A stretch of 15,893 nucleotides of DNA, taken from NCBI GenBank assembly GCA_009776625.1, contig WRNL01000024.1:1-15893 (forward strand), written 5' to 3'. Below the pieces are notes generated by a model. It saw only the letters and a list, made by a program, of their open reading frames with translations, was not told the origin of the DNA and ran no database searches. Made by a program: the position numbers and the translations under genes. This document shows positions 6,844 to 13,193 of the stretch, piece by piece; the stretch's first letter is position 1, and every line of letters starts with the position of its first letter. This DNA comes from Methanomassiliicoccaceae archaeon. GTDB lineage: Archaea > Thermoplasmatota > Thermoplasmata > Methanomassiliicoccales > Methanomethylophilaceae.

Positions 6844-7224
6844 TCATCGCTGGTACAGGCCGATGAGGTACGGGATCTCGATGGCCGACTCGTAAGCGAT
6901 CTCGGCCTCCTCCTCAGAGATCCTAACCGCCTTTACTCCAGGATACCGCACGTCCACGGCGTAGGCTCCCAACTCACTCGCTATCTCAATTGCCCGCTGG
7001 ATCTCAGGGGAGTCAGGGAAAGCCTCCAGCAACAATACAAGATCATGGGTCTTGGAGGGAGGAATCCCCATATCTGCAAGCTTGGCCTTGATCATCTTCT
7101 CAGCATACTGCTGTGCGTGAAAACAAAGGGAATCTTTCGGATATTCCTCGTATGAACGCAGGATATCCATAGTCATGAGATCACTCTTCGCCTTGTCTAC
7201 ATAGCTGGAAGCCTCATGCCTCAT
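6844..7224 (-). CDS. HEPN domain protein (partner of MNT nucleotidyltransferase)
   Basis: A 126-residue helical protein from ATG 7224. The HEPN pattern is clear: a first helix ASSYVDKAKSDLMTMDILRS, the second helix LCFHAQQYAEKMIKAKLADMG, the KTHDLVLLLEA segment, and a last helix with the RYPG motif. Family knowledge: HEPN proteins paired with MNT nucleotidyltransferases form type VII-like toxin-antitoxin modules in which the MNT enzyme modifies and silences the HEPN RNase. No Arg-x4-6-His ribonuclease motif is visible near the RYPG motif, so RNase activity is uncertain. The frame also opens at a TTG at 7233, but ATG 7224 gives a more ordinary start. It overlaps the end of the upstream MNT gene by 11 bases, indicating one operon. 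Less GC-biased codon use suggests acquisition by transfer. Confidence 0.85.
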   Translation of the reverse strand: MRHEASSYVDKAKSDLMTMDILRSYEEYPKDSLCFHAQQYAEKMIKAKLADMGIPPSKTHDLVLLLEAFPDSPEIQRAIEIASELGAYAVDVRYPGVKAVRISEEEAEIAYESAIEIPYLIGLYQR

Positions 7225-7546
7225 ACGCCACAACCCCCGTCTTAGAAATCACGCTTGCAAAGGACGACACATCGTCTTTGAGTTCCTCATACTCGTCTGG
7301 GGTCAGGACGAACAGGTCCATGGCGATCGGGATGCCCCTCATAGCCGCTCGGATGGGTCCTGACCTTCTGTAATATGATAGTTCCGTGTCCATTATGACA
7401 AGCATGTCCACGTCACTGCCGTCCACAGCAGAGCCGTTCGCGACCGACCCGAAGATTATGATTTTTTTGGGAGAGAACATGCTCACTATCCTTTCAACCA
7501 TCTTGTCCAGAAGGACGTAATCGAACATCTCGCACCCAAAGGACAT
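7214..7546 (-). CDS. MNT-type nucleotidyltransferase (antitoxin of HEPN/MNT pair)
   Basis: A 110-residue minimal nucleotidyltransferase. The catalytic motif GS-x10-D-x-D is complete: G33-S34 (IIIFGSVANGSAV), D45 and D47 (GSDVDMLV), with the third carboxylate D77 in the IAMDLFV strand. Family knowledge: MNT proteins paired with HEPN proteins transfer adenylyl groups to a tyrosine of the HEPN partner, neutralising it. It overlaps the HEPN gene downstream, and the pair is on the minus strand between the unknown 182-aa gene and ycaO. ATG 7546 lacks a clear Shine-Dalgarno sequence; ATG 7528 (MFDYVLLDK), preceded by GGGTG, is an alternative, and a TTTATTAC box at 7561-7568 lies closer to the latter. 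Antitoxin role is inferred from the pairing. Confidence 0.87.
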   Translation of the reverse strand: MSFGCEMFDYVLLDKMVERIVSMFSPKKIIIFGSVANGSAVDGSDVDMLVIMDTELSYYRRSGPIRAAMRGIPIAMDLFVLTPDEYEELKDDVSSFASVISKTGVVAYEA

Positions 7547-7725
7547 AATCCCCAGGAAGGGTAATAAACTCTTCTATCAGGCGAGATTACTTTGAACATA
7601 TAATTTTCCATGCAGAAGAAGAAAAAGAGACTCGAAAAAGAGGACGTCTGTACCCGTTATGTGATATATGGTGCATGAACGCTCCGCGACCAGCTTTTCG
7701 TAGGGCACCCCTGACACCCAATGTG

Positions 7726-7733
7726 GTTAAATC
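7726..7733 (+). promoter_or_regulatory. TATA-like box for ycaO
   Basis: GTTAAATC begins 33 bases before ATG 7759, giving an essentially leaderless ycaO transcript. A second AT-rich box, ACATATAATTTTCC at about 7597-7606, could drive a longer transcript starting near 7628. The first box supports choosing 7759 as the start codon. Confidence 0.4.
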
Positions 7734-7758
7734 CCATGACGGCAATCCCGCCGCACCC

Positions 7759-8967
7759 ATGATACTGAACAGATGCCCCAAATACTCCCCTGGAACAGGG
7801 ATAAGGACTATACCTCCCGAGAAGACCCTGGAGAGGGTCCTCCCCATACTCCCGCAGGTGGGGATATGCGACCCGGAGGACATCACGCCCCTCGACAACA
7901 TCGGGATCCCCGTGTTCGCGGTGGACAGGCCAGGGGCCTCCCCGGGTGCTGTCAAGAACTATAACGGGAAGGGCGCGACCCCGGAGCAGGCGAAGGCCTC
8001 CGCCGCTATGGAGGCGATGGAGAGGTACAGCGCGGAGCGGAGGGACACGGACGAGGTCGTCCATGGGACGCTCGAGCAGGCAATGGGGGTCGGTCTCACG
8101 GTGGATCCGAAGGACCTCATACTCCCCAACAGGACGCTCGACATCTACCAAACGGCGGAGATAGCCTGGGTCAAAGGGTACGAGATGTTCAGGGGGTCGC
8201 CCATATGGGTCCCCGCCTGCGGCGTCTTCCACCCCTATTTCCCAGACGGCGACCTGCCGCTGTTCAGGTACCACACGAATGGCATCGCCGCCGGCAACAC
8301 GATCGAGGAGGCGATCCTGCATGCGCTGTTCGAGCTGATCGAGAGGGATGCCTGGTCCATGGCGGAGGAACGCGGGAGGGCGGCCGCCGACGTCGTCGTG
8401 GACGAGGGCTCCCTCTCTGGGAGGCTCATGAGGAAGATGGAGGACCAAGGCATCAAGATTCACCTCAAGGATCTCACCCACGACATCGGGATCCCCACCA
8501 TCGGAGCGGCCGCCGACGACACCGTTGCGAAAGACCCAGAGCTACTCACCATCGGCGTGGGGACCCACCTGTCCCCAGAGATAGCCTGCGTGAGGGCAAT
8601 CACCGAGGTCGCCCAGAGCAGGACCACCCACAAGCACGGCGTCAAGGGCAACGCCAGGCTGCTTAAGATAGCTAACGATATGGGATACGAGAAGGTAAAG
8701 AGGGTGAACACCGTCTGGTACTCGGAGTTAAAAGAGAAGACCCGCCTGGAGGATATGGCTGACCTCTCGACGCCTTATGTGCTGGACGACATCGAGGTCG
8801 TACTCGACAGGCTGGTGAGAACAGGTTTCGACATGGTGATCGTCTCCGACCTCACCAGGCCGGAGACGGGCGTGCCTGTGGTGAGGATGACCGTCCCAGG
8901 CCTCGAAGTGTCGACTATGGATCCCGAGAGGGAGGGCGCGAGGCTCCGCGGCATGTGGCCGTCGTGA
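7759..8967 (+). CDS. ycaO: YcaO protein, methanogenesis marker 1 (McrA thioglycine synthase)
   Basis: A 402-residue YcaO-superfamily protein. Family knowledge: in methanogens the methanogenesis marker 1 YcaO uses ATP to activate a backbone amide of McrA and install thioglycine. Visible YcaO features: opening CPKYSPGTGIRTIPPEKTLERV, LDNIGIPVFAVDRPGA (46-60), NGKGATPEQAKASAAMEAME (69-88) with the ERYSAE ATP-binding segment, NGIAAGNTIEEAILHALFEL (174-193) with IERDAW, and RAITEVAQSR (279-288). The frame opens earlier, at ATG 7675, but the 28 extra residues use CGA, CGT and AAT codons unlike the gene body and have no family counterpart, so I chose 7759. No tfuA partner gene is visible next to it. 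Its predicted target, the glycine before YDLQDQC in McrA, is encoded 2 kb downstream. It is isolated on the plus strand between the HEPN/MNT pair and a DUF1963-like gene. Confidence 0.92.
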   Translation: MILNRCPKYSPGTGIRTIPPEKTLERVLPILPQVGICDPEDITPLDNIGIPVFAVDRPGASPGAVKNYNGKGATPEQAKASAAMEAMERYSAERRDTDEVVHGTLEQAMGVGLTVDPKDLILPNRTLDIYQTAEIAWVKGYEMFRGSPIWVPACGVFHPYFPDGDLPLFRYHTNGIAAGNTIEEAILHALFELIERDAWSMAEERGRAAADVVVDEGSLSGRLMRKMEDQGIKIHLKDLTHDIGIPTIGAAADDTVAKDPELLTIGVGTHLSPEIACVRAITEVAQSRTTHKHGVKGNARLLKIANDMGYEKVKRVNTVWYSELKEKTRLEDMADLSTPYVLDDIEVVLDRLVRTGFDMVIVSDLTRPETGVPVVRMTVPGLEVSTMDPEREGARLRGMWPS

Positions 8968-9176
8968 GGCGGTATCCCGAATACAATGGCGTACGATCAG
9001 CGGAGCCTTCACGGCATGACGTACCCCCCGTCACCTGAATCGCACAGGGGCCGTGTTTCGCGAGTACAGGTCATCGACCCCTTATGAAAAAGACGCACAG
9101 AATATACGAGGCATGGGGCGTGTGGGCGGCAGGGATGATTCAAGTATGGCATCTGGACATCGCAGGGTTCTTCCCT
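8968..9176. other. Intergenic gap between convergent ycaO and DUF1963-like genes
   Basis: 209 bases between two converging genes. No tRNA, hairpin with T-run, or convincing ORF is seen. A 61-codon plus-strand frame from 9084 runs antisense into the DUF1963-like gene and has no recognisable protein features. Confidence 0.5.
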
Positions 9177-9749
9177 TCACATCTGATGATCGACTATGAA
9201 GACGTCGGCGCCTATCAGTTCCTCTATCGTATCGATTCTTGCGAAAACATAGATTGCGCCGCCGCATAAAGCATCCCTGATCCATTTATCTACGCCCTCT
9301 GCGTGAGGGGGGAAGAAGTCCTCTTCGTCAATCTGCATGAGGAACGATAGGTGCTTTTCGGTCAGCACGGGCTCCAGCCTTCTTGCCTGCGAGCCCCTTA
9401 TGGGATGTGCGCCGCCGCCGATCTTTGAACCGCTGTCCTCTTGGCCGCATGGTTTTAAGTCAAGATAGAAAGAAAGCGCATTGCAGATCGAAGAGCCGTC
9501 CAGATCCGTTGCGGCGACACTCCATTCGGGCAGGTCTGTGTCTGGATCAACGAAAACGGATATGTTCATTTGTTTTTCCTTAGGCGAGAAACATCCTTTG
9601 GAAAAGGTGGCATAGTGCCTGAACCTTTCCTCCGGGTCAGCGGGGTGTCGCGCGTCGCCAGCAAACCAGCACATGAACGGGGTCCGCTCTGAGGATCGTT
9701 GGATCAGCGCCCCTTCTGTCCTTTTTTTGAACATCTCATTGAAACCCAT
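9177..9749 (-). CDS. DUF1963/YwqG-like protein (tentative)
   Basis: A 190-residue soluble protein. The region from about residue 110 (KIGGGAHPIRGSQ) to 170 (HLSFLMQIDEEDFFPPH, then GGAIYVFARID) resembles the DUF1963/YwqG family, whose members carry an 'IGG-P...Q...L-FL-QID...G-LYFF' pattern. Function of that family is poorly known. The N-terminus (FMCWFAGDARHPADPEERFR) is not recognised. ATG 9749 is preceded by GGAGGG and AAGGA, and a TATA box lies further upstream. Codon use (CGC, CGT, GCG, TTT, GAT) is less GC-biased than in the methanogenesis genes, and the gene stands alone, so it is probably an accessory acquisition. Assignment rests on pattern memory; it may belong to another family. 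Confidence 0.7.
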   Translation of the reverse strand: MGFNEMFKKRTEGALIQRSSERTPFMCWFAGDARHPADPEERFRHYATFSKGCFSPKEKQMNISVFVDPDTDLPEWSVAATDLDGSSICNALSFYLDLKPCGQEDSGSKIGGGAHPIRGSQARRLEPVLTEKHLSFLMQIDEEDFFPPHAEGVDKWIRDALCGGAIYVFARIDTIEELIGADVFIVDHQM

Positions 9750-9807
9750 TGTCCTTCCCTCCCTTTATCCATAGGAAGTATGTCTGCTATAGCTCACAGC
9801 GACCATG

Positions 9808-9818
9808 TTTTTATAAAG
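9808..9818 (-). promoter_or_regulatory. TATA box of the DUF1963-like gene
   Basis: The minus strand reads CTTTATAAAAA, a strong archaeal TATA match. Predicted transcription start is near 9786-9788, giving a leader of about 37 bases that holds the GGAGG and AAGGA ribosome-binding sequences before ATG 9749. It lies just left of the duplicated mcr terminator, so transcription entering from the right would be stopped before it. Confidence 0.55.
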
Positions 9819-9845
9819 ATTACCGCCGCATCCGCTCGCTTAGAC

Positions 9846-9933
9846 AAAAAAGAAAAATAAAAGGGAAATGGAAATGGTTTAGCCGCCGCTGGGCGTGAAA
9901 CGCTCTGTGTCCACCTATTCCTCCGCCCTGCGG
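9846..9933 (-). repeat. Left copy of duplicated DUF2098 3' end and terminator
   Basis: Direct repeat of 10414-10504. The first 44 bases (9846-9889) are identical to 10414-10457 and include the U-rich terminator, the TAA stop and the last two codons. The remaining 43 bases match with six substitutions, and one GGC codon is missing. On the minus strand it still reads R-R-A-E-E-stop-V-D-T-E-R-F-T-P-S-G-G-stop, versus R-R-T-E-E-E-V-D-I-R-R-F-T-P-S-G-G-G in the intact gene. Homology ends abruptly at both sides. The two copies bracket a solitary MNT gene. Confidence 0.9.
9879..9933 (-). pseudogene. Remnant of DUF2098 3' end with in-frame TAG
   Basis: The coding part of the left repeat copy. One substitution turns the GAG codon of the intact gene into TAG (9915-9917 on the plus strand reads cta), and other changes alter several residues. 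No start codon or upstream homology is present, so it is a dead fragment. In an organism that reads TAG as pyrrolysine the stop might be leaky, but nothing indicates that the fragment is expressed. Confidence 0.8.
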
Positions 9934-9964
9934 GGGGAGGTGGTGGGCATGCTTTTGTGTGAAC

Positions 9965-9972
9965 TTATTTAG
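9965..9972 (+). promoter_or_regulatory. TATA-like box for the solitary MNT gene
   Basis: TTATTTAG, in an AT-rich patch. The predicted start of transcription is about 9995, just before GTG 9996 and 10 bases before ATG 10005. Either codon could start the protein. Confidence 0.45.
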
Positions 9973-10004
9973 ATAGACGCGTTCATAACAGCATTGTGGG
10001 AACC

Positions 10005-10310
10005 ATGCCAAACAATCATAATCACTCTTTTGAAGAGGTGTGTGATATCGTGGGCCGTGTGGCAGCTGAGTACGGGGTAGAGAAAGTATATCTTTTCGGC
10101 TCCAGGGCACGCGGCGACGAACATGAGGGGAGCGATTATGATTTTTTCATAGTTCCTGGGAAACTAAGGGGGCTTATACGGCTGAGCAGCCTGATCATCG
10201 CTCTCGGTGACGCCCTTGGCGCCGAAGTGGACGTGATACCTGAAGGTTCGGTTGACGATAGGCTGAGCATAGAGATATTCCACGACCGGAAACTTGTCTA
10301 TGAGTTGTGA
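10005..10310 (+). CDS. Solitary MNT-type nucleotidyltransferase
   Basis: A 101-residue minimal nucleotidyltransferase from ATG 10005 (MPNNHNHSFEEV...). The catalytic motif is complete: G32-S33 (VYLFGSRARGDEH), D44 and D46 (GSDYDFFIV), and the third carboxylate D76 in AEVDVIPEG. Family: MNT, the antitoxin partner of HEPN toxins, but no HEPN gene is adjacent: downstream to 10446 there is only about 135 bases before the mcr operon end. It is distinct in sequence from the MNT at 7214-7546. GTG 9996 is an alternative start that would add three residues and fit a leaderless message. It sits alone on the plus strand between two copies of the mcr-operon 3' end, convergent with that operon, so it looks inserted. 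Role without a partner is unknown; a HEPN partner elsewhere is possible. Confidence 0.85.
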   Translation: MPNNHNHSFEEVCDIVGRVAAEYGVEKVYLFGSRARGDEHEGSDYDFFIVPGKLRGLIRLSSLIIALGDALGAEVDVIPEGSVDDRLSIEIFHDRKLVYEL

Positions 10311-10411
10311 GGAAAAGGAATGACCCCGCATTGACAAATGGGCGGATGGGGGTTTCCGGTTCGCCTCCCCACAGTATGCGTGGGAGTCCAGAGCTACGGC
10401 TCGTCCCGAAA

Positions 10412-10446
10412 GAAAAAAAGAAAAATAAAAGGGAAATGGAAATGGT
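10412..10446 (-). terminator. U-rich terminator of the mcr operon
   Basis: Directly after the DUF2098 stop the minus strand reads a TTTCC-rich stretch, then CTTTTATTTTTC and a run of seven T. Consecutive T-tracts without a stem are the usual archaeal termination signal. An almost identical copy lies at 9846-9878. No stem-loop is visible. Confidence 0.65.
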
Positions 10447-10504
10447 TTAGCCGCCGCCGCTGGGCGTGAAGCGCCTTATGTCCACCTCTTCCTCCGTCCT
10501 GCGG
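10414..10504 (-). repeat. Right copy: end of the mcr operon and its terminator
   Basis: The intact counterpart of 9846-9933, covering the last ~18 codons of the DUF2098 gene, its TAA stop and the U-rich terminator. The identical core with the left copy is 44 bases (10414-10457). The distance between corresponding points of the two copies is 568 bases, almost all of it the MNT gene and its flanks. Confidence 0.9.
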
Positions 10505-10734
10505 AGTTCCTCGATGGCCGCCTCGGCGCCCTCCCGCCCTGCGGGGCCCCTCTCGCGCTCCTTGAAGGACACCTCTATGTACTCCGACTTGTCCGCCGGC
10601 CTCAGGTACTCGGCGTCGTAGTAGAGCCCGGTCCGGTCGAGCCTTGCCCAGGCCCTCCCGTCCCTCTCCCTGACGTCCAGCACCTTCCCGACCGTCGATG
10701 TCGGGATGTACTTGAGTATGTCCCCCTCCATCAT
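10447..10734 (-). CDS. DUF2098 protein, last gene of the mcr operon
   Basis: A 95-residue soluble protein. Residues 1-50 match the DUF2098 pattern I know from methanogens: GDILKYIPTSTVGKVLDVRE, then DGRAWARLDRTGLYYDAEYL, an SH3-like small barrel. The C-terminal half is a charged helix (KERERGPAGREG, then AAIEELRRTEEEV) ending in a Gly-rich tail. The gene starts four bases after the mcrA stop and must be co-transcribed with it. Function is unknown; conservation beside MCR or methanogenesis genes suggests an accessory role. The tail is Gly-Gly-Gly here and Gly-Gly in the duplicated remnant at 9879-9933, so the GGC repeat is length-variable. ATG 10731 is an equally possible start, one codon shorter. 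Confidence 0.85.
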   Translation of the reverse strand: MMEGDILKYIPTSTVGKVLDVRERDGRAWARLDRTGLYYDAEYLRPADKSEYIEVSFKERERGPAGREGAEAAIEELRRTEEEVDIRRFTPSGGG

Positions 10735-10738
10735 GGGA

Positions 10739-12403
10739 TCAGCCCTTGATGACCGCGGTCCTCTCGCCGGCCGGGACGAACTCCCTGAGCCCGCCTCTCC
10801 CGATCTCCTTCGTCACGTTGGCGAAGTCGAAGATCAGGCTGGGGTCGGCGAACGCGACGCGTATGTACGGGTTGGCCGTGAACGCGTCGCCGCGTGCGAC
10901 GTGGGGCGCCTTCGCGATGCCGGCGTACCCGCAGAGGTGGCCGACGTTCATCGCGTAGTTGGGGTAGTTGGGCCCTCTCAGCTCAGCGGGCAGGCCCTCG
11001 TCGGACCTGTACGCGAAGGAGTTGGCGGAGCCGCACTGGTCCTGCAGGTCGTACCCGTAGAACCCGAGCCTTCCGGTCCTCTCCTTGTGCTGGAGCATCG
11101 ACAGGTACCACATGTTCAGGCCGCAGTCCGCTATGCCGGTCGCCATCGCTCCCGCGATGCCGGTCGTCGCGGCCGCTACCGTCGCCCTCTGGGACCCGCC
11201 GAAGTGGGTCTCCATGATGGCCGGGTACCTCTCGTACATCTCCAGAGCGTACGCGTTGATCTCGTCCCCGAGCTTCATGAGCTCGTCGTACTTGGAGGGG
11301 TCGAGCTTGCAGAACCCGCCGTACTTGTCCTTGATGACGTCTATCGCGTGATAGACGTAGTCGTCGAGGATGTTGTCGGTGTATGCCGCTGTCGCGTACT
11401 GGGTGAACCCTACGCCGCCGGACATGTACCCGCCCAGGTATATCTGGTCGAATATCGCCGCGCCGAGGCCGACGGTCTCGAGGACCGCCCTGCCGGGGTC
11501 GTCCGGGTAGACACGGTCGGACTGTATCATGTCCGCGAAGAACCCGAAGGGTATCCCGCCGGGCTCGTTGGGGCCCCTCGCGCGCCTTGCCGGCATCATC
11601 GTCCCCATGTTGATCGACTGGTGCTTGGCGGAGTACGCGAAGTCCGCGATCGCCGCCTCTCCAGCCGCCAGCTTGTAGGACGAGATGAACGCCATGGAGA
11701 TCTGCATCGCCGCGTGCCTGGACACGGTGGCGCCGTCCATGAGCCTCCCGACGATGGTCGGGACGCGGACGGCCTGCATCAGGGTCTTCCCGATGGCCTT
11801 CTTCAGCTGCTCGGCCTGTGCCTTGGGGAAGAGCTTGTTGATGTCTATGACGAACCTCTTGTCGATCTCGTCGATGAGCTCGTCGTCGCCAGAGTACACC
11901 TTGACGTACGAGTCGTACACCAGGGCGGGGTTGACCTCCGCCATGTGCTCCTGGACGATCGCGCCGCCGGGCATCGTGTGGTTGACCGCCTCGAGGTATG
12001 CGTTGATGGTCTCAGGGGTGACCTCTTTCCCGAGCCTCTTCTCGATGGTGCTGTGGGGGGAGTCGAGGCCTACGAGTATGGTCCTCCTGATGTCGTCCCA
12101 CGCCTGCTGGATGGCGGCGTTGTTGACGCAGTGGAGGTCGTCCGCCTCTACGTATATGTCCGTGTGGGACAGCTGGTAGGGCATCCACGCCCTCTGCCCC
12201 AGGGGGACGCCTATGTCCTCGTTCATCATCGGGAAGCCGCGCTTCTTGGCGATAGCCTGGGCCGACTTCTGGAACTCGACCTTGCTCTTGGACTGTTTCC
12301 AGCCTCCGTAGATGTAGTACTTCGTCTCCATGTCGGTCGGGTCCTCTTTGAACTTCTTCTTGACCGCGTCCATGAAGAGCTTCTCTTTCTGTTTGGCTGC
12401 CAT
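10739..12403 (-). CDS. mcrA: Methyl-coenzyme M reductase subunit alpha
   Basis: A 554-residue catalytic subunit from ATG 12403. With McrB and McrG it forms the enzyme releasing methane from methyl-CoM and CoB at nickel-F430. Using M. marburgensis numbering for the equivalents: axial F430 ligand Gln147 is Q151 (IVQEHM), N1-methyl-His257 is H261 (AKHQS), 5-methyl-Arg271 is R274 (PARRARG), Tyr333 is Y336 (FTQY), 2-methyl-Gln400 is Q405 (GGSQR), thio-Gly445 is G450, didehydro-Asp450 is D455 and S-methyl-Cys452 is C457 (FYGYDLQDQCG). All modifiable residues are present. The spacing from the His to the Arg is 13 rather than 14 residues. The frame opens at GTG 12409 overlapping the mcrG stop, but AAGGA nine bases before ATG 12403 and the family N-terminus (MAAKQKEKLF) favour the ATG. 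The stop is TGA. Confidence 0.98.
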   Translation of the reverse strand: MAAKQKEKLFMDAVKKKFKEDPTDMETKYYIYGGWKQSKSKVEFQKSAQAIAKKRGFPMMNEDIGVPLGQRAWMPYQLSHTDIYVEADDLHCVNNAAIQQAWDDIRRTILVGLDSPHSTIEKRLGKEVTPETINAYLEAVNHTMPGGAIVQEHMAEVNPALVYDSYVKVYSGDDELIDEIDKRFVIDINKLFPKAQAEQLKKAIGKTLMQAVRVPTIVGRLMDGATVSRHAAMQISMAFISSYKLAAGEAAIADFAYSAKHQSINMGTMMPARRARGPNEPGGIPFGFFADMIQSDRVYPDDPGRAVLETVGLGAAIFDQIYLGGYMSGGVGFTQYATAAYTDNILDDYVYHAIDVIKDKYGGFCKLDPSKYDELMKLGDEINAYALEMYERYPAIMETHFGGSQRATVAAATTGIAGAMATGIADCGLNMWYLSMLQHKERTGRLGFYGYDLQDQCGSANSFAYRSDEGLPAELRGPNYPNYAMNVGHLCGYAGIAKAPHVARGDAFTANPYIRVAFADPSLIFDFANVTKEIGRGGLREFVPAGERTAVIKG

Positions 12404-12405
12404 GT

Positions 12406-13182
12406 TCACACATCCTTTACGTTGAAGGGCTGGTAACCGCCGAGGGTCCTGAGCTTGTGTATCCTGAGCCCGTAAGCGGTGACCTCTTTGTCGTCCCTCA
12501 TGTCCACGCCGTCCGCCCTGAATATGGTCGTCCTCTTCTTGAGGTCGGCCATCGATGCGGGCTTGCCGACGGATATCTTCCTGTCAAGGGGCACTGCGAC
12601 CTGGTCCTTGACGTACACTACCTCTTTCTTCTCCTTGTCCCAGACGTACCTCTGCCAGGCGTCGAACATCAGACCGTTCTCGTCGAGGCGGCAGGCGTGC
12701 CCGTGCACGGTGGCGCCCCTGATGCCCGTCAGGGCGGGGTCGAATGTCTCGTTGTCGATCATCTCCTTGGCGAGTTTCTCAAGGTCCCTCTCCCTCATCT
12801 CGATGATCTGCCTCCCGGACAGCGTCCCGGTGTCAAGGCCCCTGTACCTCGAGAGGTACATCCACGCCCTCTGGTACGGCGATATGGGTGCGAAGTAGAC
12901 GGAGTCCGTGAACTGGATGTACCTGATCCTGTCCCCTTTCTTTGCCCCGTCTATCGGAACGACGAGCTTCCTTATCGGGCAGTCGGGCTCCTTCCCCTCC
13001 TCGAGCGGGGGGTGTATGGATTTGTAGTCCTCTCCAGGCTGGCGGTGTCCCATGATCCTGACGACGTCGTCCATGGAGATATCGCGAAGTTTCTTCAATT
13101 TCACCTTGGGGTCCATCACTTTCTTCCTGTTCTTGGCAGGGGTGGTGGTTCCAGGGTAGAACTGTCTTTTGTATGCTGTCAT
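12406..13182 (-). CDS. mcrG: Methyl-coenzyme M reductase subunit gamma
   Basis: A 258-residue subunit, typical for McrG. The family signature DTGTLSGRQIIEMRERDLEK (residues 117-136) is present; its LSGR (121-124) corresponds to the loop that contacts coenzyme and F430. Other typical parts are YKRQFYPGTTTPAKNRKK at the N-terminus, EDYKSIHPPLEE, FAPISPYQRAWMYLSRYRG and GATVHGHACRLDENG. The open frame extends to 13278, but ATG 13182 is preceded by AAAGGTGA at seven bases and matches the family start, and the extra 32 residues would overlap mcrD. The mcrD stop lies 11 bases upstream and inside the ribosome-binding area. It acts in the cytoplasm as part of the alpha2-beta2-gamma2 hexamer. Confidence 0.98.
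   Translation of the reverse strand: MTAYKRQFYPGTTTPAKNRKKVMDPKVKLKKLRDISMDDVVRIMGHRQPGEDYKSIHPPLEEGKEPDCPIRKLVVPIDGAKKGDRIRYIQFTDSVYFAPISPYQRAWMYLSRYRGLDTGTLSGRQIIEMRERDLEKLAKEMIDNETFDPALTGIRGATVHGHACRLDENGLMFDAWQRYVWDKEKKEVVYVKDQVAVPLDRKISVGKPASMADLKKRTTIFRADGVDMRDDKEVTAYGLRIHKLRTLGGYQPFNVKDV
12413..12417 (-). promoter_or_regulatory. Ribosome-binding site of mcrA, inside the mcrG end
   Basis: The minus strand reads AAGGA nine bases before ATG 12403 and three bases before GTG 12409. The spacing favours the ATG as start. It lies within the last codons of mcrG, so expression of the two subunits is coupled. Confidence 0.5.
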
Positions 13183-13193
13183 AATTTTCACCT

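Noticed and set aside
7610..7678. 22-codon frame rich in Lys that ends on the upstream ycaO ATG
   Set aside because: Its ATG lies only about 12 bases from a TATA-like box, so it would not be on the transcript, and no ribosome-binding site precedes it.
9084..9269. 61-codon plus-strand frame after ycaO
   Set aside because: Half of it is antisense to the DUF1963-like gene, and the rest has no recognisable protein features.
10311..10413. Possible HEPN partner remnant after the solitary MNT gene
   Set aside because: The stretch is only about 100 bases, and no frame shows HEPN-like helices.
10706..12436. 576-codon open frame on the plus strand
   Set aside because: It is antisense to mcrA for its whole length, has low-complexity Arg/Val/Asp-rich sequence, and reflects GC-rich third positions of the real gene.
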